A stretch of 64,000 bases of DNA, from positions 3,596,001-3,660,000 of the forward strand of contig NZ_CP179210.1 of the NCBI RefSeq assembly GCF_051201665.1, written 5' to 3'. Below, piece after piece: positions 9,060 to 17,936 of this stretch (its first letter is position 1; the number at the start of each line of letters is the position of its first letter). The stretch is from Psychrobium sp051201665. GTDB lineage: Bacteria; Pseudomonadota; Gammaproteobacteria; Enterobacterales; Psychrobiaceae. The notes under the pieces were generated by a model. The model searched no databases and was not told the origin of the DNA. It saw only the letters and a list, made by a program, of their open reading frames with translations. The translations under genes were made by a program, and so were the position numbers.

Positions 9060-11003
9060 ATGATTGTCATTAAAGATTTGCAATTGCTTCGTGGTGGAAA
9101 AGAGCTATTAAAGAGTGCTAACGCCACTATCTACCCTGGTGCCAAAGTTGGCTTAGTCGGTGCGAACGGCTGTGGTAAGTCGAGCTTATTCGCCTTAATG
9201 CGTGGTGTTATTCACCAAGATCAAGGTGATTTCTCATTTCCAAGCCAGTGGCAAATGGCATGGGTAAAACAAGAGACACCATCGATGGAGAGCAGTGCTT
9301 TAGACTACTGTATCGACGGCGATGTGCAATACCGTGAATTCGAGACACGCCTAACGGCGGCAGAAGAAAGTGACAATGGCCAAGAAATAGCTGAAATGCA
9401 CGCCGCTATCGACAATATCAACGGTTATAGCATTGCAGCTCGTGCTGGCGAGTTACTACATGGTTTAGGTTTTAGCGACAACCAATTATCACTGCCAGTT
9501 TCAAGCTTTTCTGGTGGTTGGCGCATGCGTTTAAATCTTGCTCAAGCCCTACTGTGTCGCTCAGATCTATTATTACTTGATGAACCCACCAATCACCTCG
9601 ATTTAGACACCGTATTATGGCTTGAAAAATGGTTGCAAAACTATCAAGGCACACTTGTACTGATATCTCATGATCGTGATTTTCTTGATAACGTCGTTAA
9701 TCAAATCGTTCACGTTGAGCAGCAGACTACCTTTAGTTACAGCGGTAACTACAGCGCTTTCGAGCGTCTGCGTAGTGAGAAGTTAGCATTACAACAAAGC
9801 ATGCATGAAAAACAAGTGAAAGAAAAAGCACACATGCAGGCGTTTGTTGACCGTTTTCGTTACAAGGCGAGTAAAGCAAAACAAGCCCAAAGTCGATTAA
9901 AAGCCTTAGAAAAGTTAGAAGAAATAGGTCCTGCTCACGTCGATAGTCAATTTAGTTTTAAGTTTTTTAAGCCAGACCAATTGCCATCACCGCTTATCCA
10001 AATGGAAAAATTATCAGCTGGTTATGGCGATGTACAGATTTTAAAATCAATCAAACTCAATCTGGTACCCGGCTCTCGCATTGGCTTACTCGGTCGTAAT
10101 GGCGCCGGTAAATCAACGCTTATTAAGTTGCTTGCCGGAGAGATTGAGCAGCAGTCAGGAAAGATCGTCCAAGCAGGCGATTTAAAGATTGGTTATTTTG
10201 CCCAGCATCAACTGGATTCGTTGCGCAAACAAGACACAGCCCTTGAACATATGGTGCGCTTAGCACCCGATAAATCAGAACAAGAACTTCGTAACTACCT
10301 AGGCAGTTTTGGCTTCATTGGCGATATGGCGATCACGCCAATTGCACCGTTTTCTGGTGGTGAAAAAGCGCGTCTAGCCTTGGCGATTTTAACATGGCAA
10401 CGCCCTAACCTATTATTACTTGATGAACCAACCAATCATCTCGACTTAGAAATGCGGTTAGCCCTGACACTATCATTGCAAAACTTCACGGGTGCCATGG
10501 TTATCGTTTCTCATGATCGCCATTTATTGCGCGCGACCACCGATGATTTTTATTTAGTTGATAATAAACAGGTATTGCCATTTGATGGTGATTTGGAAGA
10601 CTATCACGCATGGCTCAGCGAGCAGCAAAAAGAACAGAAAGCCGCTGATAAATTAGCAATATCATCGCAAAAATCAACCAGTGTAAAAGCAGTTCCTAAC
10701 GTTGATAAAAAAGAATTAAAACGCTTACAGGCACAATTTAGAGCAACATTGTCCCCCATCAAAAAGCAATTCGATAAAATCGAAAAACAGATGGAAAAAA
10801 GCCAACAAGAATTAAGTGACATCGAAACACAGCTTAGTGATACTGATTTATATCTTGCGAAAAACAAATCAAAGCTAGCACCACTGCTCCAACATCAAGG
10901 TGAGCTTCGTTCGGCATTAGAAGACATCGAAATGGAATGGTTTGAACTCCAAGAGCAGCTTGAAGAGAAACAAACCGCTTTTGATAAGAGCTTGGAAAGT
11001 TAA
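9060..11003 (+). CDS. yheS: ABC-F family ATPase YheS
   Basis: ABC-F proteins bind the ribosome E site and do not transport. The start is taken at the ATG at 9060 (MIVIKDLQLL), which matches the usual N-terminus; an open frame extends 21 codons further upstream but without homology. Two ATPase domains are present: Walker A GANGCGKSS and GRNGAGKST, signatures FSGGWRMRL and FSGGEKARL, and twice LLLLDEPTNHLDL with the H-switch SHDR. The interdomain linker with charged helices (about residues 220-300) and the C-terminal coiled coil (about 560-645, Lys/Glu/Gln-rich) are complete. Length 647 aa is normal for YheS (637 in E. coli). First gene of the rightward yheS to prkB block; the next gene begins 3 bp after its stop. 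Confidence 0.95.
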   Translation: MIVIKDLQLLRGGKELLKSANATIYPGAKVGLVGANGCGKSSLFALMRGVIHQDQGDFSFPSQWQMAWVKQETPSMESSALDYCIDGDVQYREFETRLTAAEESDNGQEIAEMHAAIDNINGYSIAARAGELLHGLGFSDNQLSLPVSSFSGGWRMRLNLAQALLCRSDLLLLDEPTNHLDLDTVLWLEKWLQNYQGTLVLISHDRDFLDNVVNQIVHVEQQTTFSYSGNYSAFERLRSEKLALQQSMHEKQVKEKAHMQAFVDRFRYKASKAKQAQSRLKALEKLEEIGPAHVDSQFSFKFFKPDQLPSPLIQMEKLSAGYGDVQILKSIKLNLVPGSRIGLLGRNGAGKSTLIKLLAGEIEQQSGKIVQAGDLKIGYFAQHQLDSLRKQDTALEHMVRLAPDKSEQELRNYLGSFGFIGDMAITPIAPFSGGEKARLALAILTWQRPNLLLLDEPTNHLDLEMRLALTLSLQNFTGAMVIVSHDRHLLRATTDDFYLVDNKQVLPFDGDLEDYHAWLSEQQKEQKAADKLAISSQKSTSVKAVPNVDKKELKRLQAQFRATLSPIKKQFDKIEKQMEKSQQELSDIETQLSDTDLYLAKNKSKLAPLLQHQGELRSALEDIEMEWFELQEQLEEKQTAFDKSLES

Positions 11004-11006
11004 CGC

Positions 11007-11507
11007 ATGGATATCAATATCGATACTTCAGATAAGATTAAATTAGACAGTGAAGCGTTATGGCAATATAGCCTTGGTGCTTACGATCAAGTAAAAGATC
11101 TTGTATTAAAACTGCAAGATGATTACGGATTAAACGTCAATTTACTGTTGCTGTCAGGCTATGCGCAAACGTTAGGCTGCGCCATCGATGAATTTGATAT
11201 GCACAGCCTCGTGACACAAACCAAACAATGGCAAACCGCCATCACCAAACCTTATCGCGAATTGCGCCGTGAGCTTAAAGACACCATCACATCACAGCAA
11301 TATCAAGCAATGTTAACGGTTGAATTGGCATTAGAACGGGAAGAACAATGGCGACTGACTCAGTGCTTGCCTGAACTCCCACCACACAATGTAGAAGCAC
11401 AAGCGAATATCCTAAGCTGTTTAATTGTCTCCGGCGTACCGCTTGAATTACTTTCCCAAGACGATTTAGCTAGCCTGTATGCTATAGGCCAACGAGTTGA
11501 GCATTAA
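11007..11507 (+). CDS. TIGR02444 (DUF2390) family protein
   Basis: 166 aa, predicted cytoplasmic and mostly alpha-helical. The sequence ALWQYSLGAYDQVKDLVLKL, followed by LQDDYGLNVNLLLL, is the characteristic N-terminal pattern of the TIGR02444 family, which occurs next to yheS in many gammaproteobacteria. Function is unknown. It starts 3 bp after yheS and its stop is 1 bp before the next ATG, so it is co-transcribed and probably translationally coupled. The length is typical. Confidence 0.85.
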   Translation: MDINIDTSDKIKLDSEALWQYSLGAYDQVKDLVLKLQDDYGLNVNLLLLSGYAQTLGCAIDEFDMHSLVTQTKQWQTAITKPYRELRRELKDTITSQQYQAMLTVELALEREEQWRLTQCLPELPPHNVEAQANILSCLIVSGVPLELLSQDDLASLYAIGQRVEH

Positions 11508-11508
11508 T

Positions 11509-12399
11509 ATGACTGACGATTCTACATTTTCATTAGTAATTCTAGCTGCTGGCCTTGGGTCGCGATTTGGTGGCAACAAACCCCTTGCTGGATTTGGCGA
11601 GCACAATATTACCTTGTTAGAACTTAATATTTTCAATGCCTACCAAGCGGGTTGCCGACATGCAGTCCTCATCATCGCACCCGGTGCACAATCCATCTTT
11701 GACCAGCACTTTTCCAATAAATTACCCAGCGATTTAGCCATTGAATACGCGGAACAACGCGCCGATGATTTACCCAATAATCAAGCGCTGACAGGGCGTA
11801 AAAAACCGCTAGGAACTGCTCATGCGCTGTGGAGCTGCCGCCATTTAATTAAAAATGGCTTTGTGGTTACCAATGGTGATGACTATTACGAAGCCAATGC
11901 GTTTATTGCCGCTAAACAACACTTTGCGCAATCAGTAAAACAATGGGCTATCGTTGCCTATGATGTCGGTAACACATTATCAAATTTTGGCGGCGTCAAT
12001 CGCGGTTTATGCCAGTTGACTAACGAGAATTCGCTCGCTTCCATTACAGAGTGTTACAACATTGCGCAGCAATCAAATGTCATTCAAGGTGAAATCGACG
12101 GTAACAATATAACCTTAGAATCGTCACAGTTGGTTTCGATGAATTTTTGGTGCTTAACGCCAACCGTTTTTGATGCGTTAACGCAATTCATTACGCAGTT
12201 TATTGAGACGGCAAAAATTAACGACGAATGCCAACTTCCTGATGTGATTGAACAAGCACTGTCGCAACAGAAAATTTCCGTTTATCGCAGTGATTCACAA
12301 TGGTTTGGATTAACCTATGCCGCGGACAAACAATGGGTTGCCAATCAATTAGATAACTTGCCAACACAAGAAGCCGCATTTTATCAGCAACGTGGTTAG
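11509..12399 (+). CDS. Sugar-phosphate nucleotidyltransferase-like protein
   Basis: 296 aa from the ATG at 11509, placed 1 bp after the preceding stop; an upstream in-frame ATG at 11497 would lie inside the previous gene. The N-terminus LVILAAGLGSRFGGNKPL is the NTP_transferase signature (nucleotide loop plus Lys), and TNGDDYYE around residue 122 is the metal-binding segment. This fits a Rossmann-type nucleotidyltransferase acting on a phosphorylated substrate. It has neither the hexapeptide repeats of GlmU nor the length of GalU. The substrate cannot be told from sequence. The gene lies inside the yheS-yheT block and is likely part of that operon. Confidence 0.75.
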   Translation: MTDDSTFSLVILAAGLGSRFGGNKPLAGFGEHNITLLELNIFNAYQAGCRHAVLIIAPGAQSIFDQHFSNKLPSDLAIEYAEQRADDLPNNQALTGRKKPLGTAHALWSCRHLIKNGFVVTNGDDYYEANAFIAAKQHFAQSVKQWAIVAYDVGNTLSNFGGVNRGLCQLTNENSLASITECYNIAQQSNVIQGEIDGNNITLESSQLVSMNFWCLTPTVFDALTQFITQFIETAKINDECQLPDVIEQALSQQKISVYRSDSQWFGLTYAADKQWVANQLDNLPTQEAAFYQQRG

Positions 12400-12482
12400 C
12401 ATCAATTGTGTGGTATTCGAATCGCTATTTATTTGCTATATTTACACCATGTTAAAGAGAGTCTTTATAGCTATAGATATTC

Positions 12483-13472
12483 ATGTATAAACCCAGTCAA
12501 TTTAAACCCGCGTGGTGGGCTAGAAATCCGCATGTGCAAACCATTTTTGCCGATCTTCTTACTAGCCGAAAAAAACCTGTTGGCACCCCTGAACGTTTAG
12601 AATTAGATGATGGAGATTTTGTTGATCTCATATGGACTCAAAAACTCGAACAGCAATATACCGGTCCGTTACTTGTACTTTTTCATGGTCTTGAAGGCTC
12701 TATAAAATCCCACTATGCGTATCGCTTATTAAAGTCTTTAAAAGATCATAACTGGCCTGGTGTGATGATGCATTTTCGTGGCTGCTCTGGTGAACCTAAT
12801 CGCCTTCCTCGTGCTTATCACTCTGGTGAAACAGACGATCCTAGATATTTTATTGAATACTTAACGAAGCGATTTCCAAACGCAAAATTATTTGCGGCCG
12901 GCTACAGCCTTGGTGGAAATATGCTCCTGAAATACCTCGGTAAATATAAAGAGAACTCTCTATTATGTGGCGCGGCGGCTATCTCTCCACCTCTTGATTT
13001 ATCAGCATGTGAAGTGCGATTAAAAACAGGATTCTCTCGTGTTTATCAACATCATCTCTTGTCACGAATGAAGCGTAATTTACGCAAGAAAGTCGAAATA
13101 ATGCCTGAACTTATCTCAAAGCTTAAAATGGCAGATGGTGTTGACGGTATTTCGACGTTTAAAACCTTTGATGAACAAGTCACAGCGCCGCTTCATGGCT
13201 TTAAAAATGCTGATGATTACTACAAAAAGTGCAGTGCGATGCAGTTTCTTAACAACATCACTGTGCCAAGCCTAATATTGCATGCTAAAGACGATCCTTT
13301 TATGACTCACGCAGTGATCCCTGAGCCACACCAGTTATCAACTCAAATTGAATACGAGCTGACCAATAAAGGTGGTCATGTTGGTTTCATTGGTGGGAAG
13401 TTTCCTTGGCGTCCACACTTTTATGTAGAAAGCCGCATCGCCGAATTTTTTAAGAAGATATATCAAGCATGA
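12483..13472 (+). CDS. yheT: YheT-family alpha/beta hydrolase
   Basis: 329 aa cytoplasmic hydrolase. The N-terminal FKPAWWARNPHVQTIFADLL is the YheT hallmark. The nucleophile elbow is GYSLGGN (serine near residue 143), the acid is in HAKDDPF (near 265) and the histidine is in NKGGHVGF (near 300). The oxyanion-side motif FHGLEGS is also present. The esterase substrate is unknown. The stop overlaps the start of yheU by 4 bp (ATGA at 13469-13472), so the pair is translationally coupled, as in other gammaproteobacteria. Confidence 0.93.
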   Translation: MYKPSQFKPAWWARNPHVQTIFADLLTSRKKPVGTPERLELDDGDFVDLIWTQKLEQQYTGPLLVLFHGLEGSIKSHYAYRLLKSLKDHNWPGVMMHFRGCSGEPNRLPRAYHSGETDDPRYFIEYLTKRFPNAKLFAAGYSLGGNMLLKYLGKYKENSLLCGAAAISPPLDLSACEVRLKTGFSRVYQHHLLSRMKRNLRKKVEIMPELISKLKMADGVDGISTFKTFDEQVTAPLHGFKNADDYYKKCSAMQFLNNITVPSLILHAKDDPFMTHAVIPEPHQLSTQIEYELTNKGGHVGFIGGKFPWRPHFYVESRIAEFFKKIYQA

Positions 13473-13693
13473 TAATTCCTGTTGATTCAATACCACCAGA
13501 AACGCTAGACAACATTATCAAAGAGCATGTGTTGCGTGAAGGCACTGACTACGGTGAACATGAAGTACCACTTGAAACGCAAATGCAACAGCTAAAACAA
13601 CAACTTATTCGTCAAGAAATCGTATTAGTCTATTCAGAAATTCACGAGTCAGTTAATCTTTTACCAAAAGCTCAGTTTGATAATCAAAAGTAA
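13469..13693 (+). CDS. yheU: YheU family protein
   Basis: 74 residues, matching the YheU family. The N-terminus IPVDSIPPETLDNIIKEHVL and the run EGTDYGEHEVPLETQ are characteristic. Function is unknown; it is a small cytoplasmic, partly helical protein. It overlaps yheT by 4 bp and precedes prkB by 70 bp. The gap before prkB may hold a weak promoter but no clear one is seen. Confidence 0.92.
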   Translation: MIIPVDSIPPETLDNIIKEHVLREGTDYGEHEVPLETQMQQLKQQLIRQEIVLVYSEIHESVNLLPKAQFDNQK

Positions 13694-13763
13694 CGCCAGC
13701 GATTGACCTGACTCTTTTTTATTGGTTAACTGTGCGACTGACTTTAACATTTAGGTAACAACC

Positions 13764-14657
13764 ATGTCTAAAATTCATCCGATCATCGCCATTACCGGCT
13801 CATCTGGTGCGGGTACGTCTACGTCTACCACAGCGTTTAAGCACATTTTTAGAAAGCTTGATGTTAATGTTGCCTACACTGAAGGTGATAGTTTTCACCG
13901 TTACACGCGACCAGAAATGGATTTGGCAATTCGAAAATGCAAAGAAGAGAATAAAAGCCTTTCTTACTTTGGTCCTGAAGCTAATGACTTTGCACTGCTA
14001 GAATCTTTTTTTAAAACCTATGGTGAAACTGGCCAAGGTGAAATTCGTCGCTACTTACATACTTTTGACGAAGCTGTTCCTTACAATCAAATGCCTGGGA
14101 CATTTACGCCATTTCAGGCATTGGCCGATGATAGTGATGTTTTGTTCTATGAAGGTCTTCATGGCGGCGCAGTAACCGATGAGAATGATGTAGCCAAGCA
14201 CGTTGATTTACTCATCGGCATGGTACCAATTGTCAATTTGGAATGGATTCAAAAAATCATTCGCGATACGCATGATCGCGGGCATAGCCGAGAAAAAGTA
14301 ATGGATTCTATTGTCCGTAGCATGGACGATTACATTAATCACATCACGCCACAATTCTCTCGCACACACATCAATTTTCAGCGGGTTCCAACGGTAGATA
14401 CGTCAAACCCTTTTAGTGCTAAAGACATTCCAAGTTTGGATGAGAGTTTTGTTGTTATTCGTTTCCGTGGTGTTGAATCGACTGACTTCCCTTATTACCT
14501 ACAGATGATTGAAGGATCTTTTATGTCAAGAATCAACACCTTAGTCGTTCCAGGTGGCAAAATGAAACTTGCAATGGAGTTGATTTTAACGCCGGTCATT
14601 CGTCGCCTAGTTGAACGTAAAAAACTCGCTAAGCAACGGCTCGAACAGCAAGGCTAA
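13764..14657 (+). CDS. prkB: Phosphoribulokinase-like protein PrkB
   Basis: 297 aa P-loop kinase of the phosphoribulokinase/uridine kinase family. The P-loop is GSSGAGTST, with Thr in place of the usual Lys-Ser as in gammaproteobacterial PrkB; a proton-accepting Asp and the histidine-rich EGLHGG follow (near residues 130-136). The organism shows no Calvin cycle genes here, and the true substrate of PrkB outside autotrophs is not established. It is the last gene of the yhe block, with GGTAACA upstream of the ATG. Its end overlaps the convergent questin-oxidase-like gene by 4 bp. Confidence 0.9.
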   Translation: MSKIHPIIAITGSSGAGTSTSTTAFKHIFRKLDVNVAYTEGDSFHRYTRPEMDLAIRKCKEENKSLSYFGPEANDFALLESFFKTYGETGQGEIRRYLHTFDEAVPYNQMPGTFTPFQALADDSDVLFYEGLHGGAVTDENDVAKHVDLLIGMVPIVNLEWIQKIIRDTHDRGHSREKVMDSIVRSMDDYINHITPQFSRTHINFQRVPTVDTSNPFSAKDIPSLDESFVVIRFRGVESTDFPYYLQMIEGSFMSRINTLVVPGGKMKLAMELILTPVIRRLVERKKLAKQRLEQQG

Positions 14658-15625
14658 GCCGGCTCACTATACAGCGTCACATAATGTGCGGCCACTTGAT
14701 GAAATACCTCTTTACCTGATAATTCATGTAAGTGCCGACATGCATAACACAACTCAATTAAATGCTCATTGTGGGTGCCACAACAAAACTCAACAATTTC
14801 TGGCCATGGTAAAAGTTCCGGCTTTTCCACGTTCGTCATTGCCGGGCTGCCAGCACTCAAATACGCAACAACAATTGCCTGCCATAAATAACGCAGTCCT
14901 AATGATTCATCCTCAATATATTTCGTTAATTGATTAAACGAATAACATGCTGTCACACTGTGGAGCATCGTGAAGTCGCCACTCATTTTATAAATAGTTG
15001 CAGCGGCATTGGCAATGGATTCAAAATCAATAACTTCAGGTTGATGCGGTGTCGTTTGATAATCAATTAACGTAGTAACACTTGTCATTCTGTCGGTGGT
15101 ATTGCCTGCGCCAAATCGTATATGACCAATACACTTACTCACATTTCTTAATAGGCTAGTAGGACGTTTTAGTACTGTTTCTCCCAATTCCCCTAACGGT
15201 AAATGAAGTGTTTCCCACAGTGCTAATGAGACTGCAATATCATTTTGATTGTTCTGGTTTACCGCATAAGCCAATCGATTAATCGCGTAAAAATTTCCAG
15301 CACCTACGCCTACCAGTAGTGCTGGAAGACTAGATTTTAACGTTTCTTCAATGCCATCACGCTCTAATTGCGACAAAATTAACTCTGTTTGTTGCTCTAT
15401 AGCAGCAAACTCATTTAATTCCTCTTGATTGTCAGACTGAGAACTCGGCATGTGCACTAGACGTTCAAAATAGTACTCTCGAAATGCCTCTAATTGCTCA
15501 GTAGAAGCGCCAAAACGCTCAAGTGCAACGATAGACATTGGGAAGTGATTAAATAGACGATGATTATACGTAACGGCATAATCTTGGAAGGTATTAGCGA
15601 TACTGCTGTAATACGACTGGCTCAT
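14654..15625 (-). CDS. Questin oxidase-like protein (DUF4243)
   Basis: 323 aa. The sequence has the questin-oxidase pattern: an N-terminal YNHRLFNHFPMSIVALERFG (His-rich, substrate-pocket region), GAGNFYAINRLAYAV near residue 110, and GDFTMLHSVTACY near residue 220. In fungi and Streptomyces, AflY-type questin oxidases perform Baeyer-Villiger-like oxidation of anthraquinones; the bacterial homologues are mostly uncharacterised, so the reaction here is unknown. The start is supported by AAGGAT upstream of the ATG. It stands as a single gene convergent with prkB, 114 bp from moeB. Confidence 0.75.
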   Translation of the reverse strand: MSQSYYSSIANTFQDYAVTYNHRLFNHFPMSIVALERFGASTEQLEAFREYYFERLVHMPSSQSDNQEELNEFAAIEQQTELILSQLERDGIEETLKSSLPALLVGVGAGNFYAINRLAYAVNQNNQNDIAVSLALWETLHLPLGELGETVLKRPTSLLRNVSKCIGHIRFGAGNTTDRMTSVTTLIDYQTTPHQPEVIDFESIANAAATIYKMSGDFTMLHSVTACYSFNQLTKYIEDESLGLRYLWQAIVVAYLSAGSPAMTNVEKPELLPWPEIVEFCCGTHNEHLIELCYACRHLHELSGKEVFHQVAAHYVTLYSEPA

Positions 15626-15739
15626 AGAAATCCTTAACGATGAACCTATAGAAAGTATCCATCTTAAATTAACAACATAGCGTTAATTTTAGTTGAGGAT
15701 TTAATTTATGAAGGTTGAAAAAATCTTAAAAATAAGCAC

Positions 15740-16495
15740 TTAAGTATTGCAAATGGAACAAGAATGACTTTTAGACAGCTTCATTTCTCGAAAAGTCATC
15801 GTTGAAAAGTCACCAATCAATAACCGCCCGACTAACGTTTCTCCAATACCAATAACCACTTTAATGGTTTCACACGCCTGAATAGCACCGATAATGCCAA
15901 CACTTGGCGCAAGAACGCCAGCATCCAAACAAGAAAGCTGTTGCTCACCAAATAGCTGGCTAAAACAGTGATAGCATGGTGATTTATCTTGGTAATCAAA
16001 CACTGTCACCATTCCTTCGAGACGAATAGCGGCGGCGGAAACAAGTGGTGTTTTATTAATAAAGCATGATTGGTTAATCTGTTGACGAATCTCTAAATTA
16101 TCAGTGCAATCAACAACAACATCATGACCCAAACATAACGCTTCTAGCGCTTTAGCATCTAATTTCTTAGGCACTGCATTGATAGTAATTTCTGGATTAT
16201 TTAATCGTAAAATTTGCGCAGCTGACTCTGCCTTATTAACGCCAATATCAACTGTTTGATGAAGTACCTGACGTTGTAAATTCGATAATTCAACCTCATC
16301 AAAATCCACCAGCGTTAAAGTGCCAACGCCACTGGCCGCAAGGTATTGCGCAGCACTACACCCTAAGCCACCAACACCAACAACCGCAACACTCGCTAAC
16401 TGTAGTTTTTCTTGCCCGTCAAAATCTACACTTGGCAAGCTAATCTGCCTCGCATAGCGGCGTTCTTGATTCGGGCTTAATATATCTTTCGTCAT
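15740..16495 (-). CDS. moeB: Molybdopterin-synthase adenylyltransferase MoeB
   Basis: E1-like enzyme that adenylates the C-terminal glycine of MoaD so that sulfur can be loaded for molybdopterin synthesis. Seen: the ATP loop VGVGGLG near residue 39, the Arg finger in LSNLQRQVLH, Asp in DCTDN near residue 129, and two CxxC zinc-binding pairs (CYHC in the middle, CSIC three residues from the end). The length of 251 aa is normal. It lies 4 bp downstream of moeA in a moeA-moeB operon, as in E. coli. A ThiF role is less likely because of this partner. It serves molybdoenzymes such as the XdhAB encoded at the left end of the window. Confidence 0.93.
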   Translation of the reverse strand: MTKDILSPNQERRYARQISLPSVDFDGQEKLQLASVAVVGVGGLGCSAAQYLAASGVGTLTLVDFDEVELSNLQRQVLHQTVDIGVNKAESAAQILRLNNPEITINAVPKKLDAKALEALCLGHDVVVDCTDNLEIRQQINQSCFINKTPLVSAAAIRLEGMVTVFDYQDKSPCYHCFSQLFGEQQLSCLDAGVLAPSVGIIGAIQACETIKVVIGIGETLVGRLLIGDFSTMTFREMKLSKSHSCSICNT

Positions 16496-16499
16496 ATAA

Positions 16500-17744
16500 T
16501 TAGGCTAGATTCGCTGCAAATAACTCAATCAACACTGTCTCACCTGCCTCAACATTGCCTTGCTCTTGCGGCAATACAATATAACAGTTTGCAGCACACA
16601 TACTGCCAACCATACCAGAGCCCTGACTACCGGTACTCGAAACGATTAACTCTCCAAACTCATTGGTCGATGCATAACCGCGCTGAAACTCTAATCGACC
16701 CGCTCTCTTTCTAAGACTCGATGACACTCTAGCGGCTTGTAGTAGAGGCGTTGAGCTTATCTCACCAGCCAGTTTTTGTAGCACAGGTTTAGCGACTTTA
16801 TCGAAAGTAACCATCGCAGACACCGGATTACCCGGCAACCCTAAAAACACGCTATCACTCAAATAACCAAATGCCAAAGGTTTACCCGGTTTTACCGCTA
16901 TCTTCCAAAATTCAATATTACCCAATTTCGCGAGTACTTCCTTAGTGTAATCCGCATCACCCACCGATACACCGCCGCTTGTAATAACCACGTCGGCGTC
17001 GCTATTGGCGATATTGAATGCTGCGGCAATTTGTTCCGGACAATCAGCAATAATGCCATAATCCTTAACATCACAATTGAGCTTCTCTAACTGAGCAATC
17101 AAAGAATATCTATTGCTATCATAAATTTGTCCTTGCTTAATCGGCGTTCCTAACTCAACTAATTCATCACCTGTTGAAAAGATAGCAACGGTTAACTTAT
17201 TAAAGACATCAATAGACTGAAAGCCAAGAGAGGCTAACAAAGCAATATGACGAGAGCTGATCAAACAACCCTTTTTAAGCGCTAGCTCGCCTTGTTGATA
17301 TTCATTGCCGCAAGCCCTGACACACTGTCCTGACGACACTTGAACTTGCGGTGTCATCTGCTTGCCATCAACGTTAACTTCTTCTTGCATGATCACACTG
17401 TCACATCCGACTGGCAAAACAGCACCCGTCATAATGCGTACGCACTGTCCTTGGGTAACTTCGCCCTCAAACGGATGCCCCGCCAAAGACTGTCCAATGA
17501 TTATTAATGATTGAAAACGCTCTAAATCAGCAGCGTTAAAGGCATAACCATCCATAGCTGATTGAGAAAACGGCGGCACGTCCATTGGTGATTTGACATC
17601 ATTTGCTAACACTCGACCTAGCGAATGTTGTAATAAAATAGATTCAATTTTTGGACTTGATGTAACGCTACTAAGTGCCTCTTGCAACGCAATTTCATAA
17701 GCCAACATTGGATGGTCGGTATTGGATATATCGCAGTAACTCAT
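16500..17744 (-). CDS. moeA: Molybdopterin molybdenumtransferase MoeA
   Basis: Inserts molybdate into adenylylated molybdopterin, the last step of basic Mo cofactor synthesis. Motifs: DVPPFSQSAMDGYAF near residue 55, MTGAVLPVGCDSVIMQEE near 108, the MPT-binding loop TSGGVSVGDADYTKEVL near 245, and GLPGNPVSAMVTFDK near 295. At 414 aa it has all four MoeA domains. It is the upstream gene of the moeA-moeB operon. The 190-bp divergent space to the sensor kinase gene is very AT-rich and must hold both promoters. Confidence 0.95.
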   Translation of the reverse strand: MSYCDISNTDHPMLAYEIALQEALSSVTSSPKIESILLQHSLGRVLANDVKSPMDVPPFSQSAMDGYAFNAADLERFQSLIIIGQSLAGHPFEGEVTQGQCVRIMTGAVLPVGCDSVIMQEEVNVDGKQMTPQVQVSSGQCVRACGNEYQQGELALKKGCLISSRHIALLASLGFQSIDVFNKLTVAIFSTGDELVELGTPIKQGQIYDSNRYSLIAQLEKLNCDVKDYGIIADCPEQIAAAFNIANSDADVVITSGGVSVGDADYTKEVLAKLGNIEFWKIAVKPGKPLAFGYLSDSVFLGLPGNPVSAMVTFDKVAKPVLQKLAGEISSTPLLQAARVSSSLRKRAGRLEFQRGYASTNEFGELIVSSTGSQGSGMVGSMCAANCYIVLPQEQGNVEAGETVLIELFAANLA

Positions 17745-17936
17745 GATGATATTAAATTAACAATGAATAGTGCCTTCAATGCTACCACAGTCCATCATTG
17801 CAAGTGCTCAATTTATTGAAATACGAATTTAGAACGATAAATATTATTTTAATCGTCCGGTTTTACGACAAAAAAATAATAAATTTAAATGTACTGCTAT
17901 GCTTATTATTCATCCACTCTATTTTTAGGACATTCA

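Noticed and set aside
11509..12399. Nucleotidyltransferase as MobA of molybdenum cofactor synthesis
   Set aside because: The loop LAAGLGSRFGGNKPL and the 296-aa length fit sugar-type nucleotidyltransferases better than MobA, and it lies in the yhe block, not with moeAB.
12406..12600. Small ORF before yheT
   Set aside because: It overlaps the start of yheT in another frame and has no ribosome-binding site.
13764..14657. Calvin-cycle phosphoribulokinase as a sign of autotrophy
   Set aside because: PrkB with this P-loop is a conserved gammaproteobacterial gene next to yheU, unrelated to RuBisCO.
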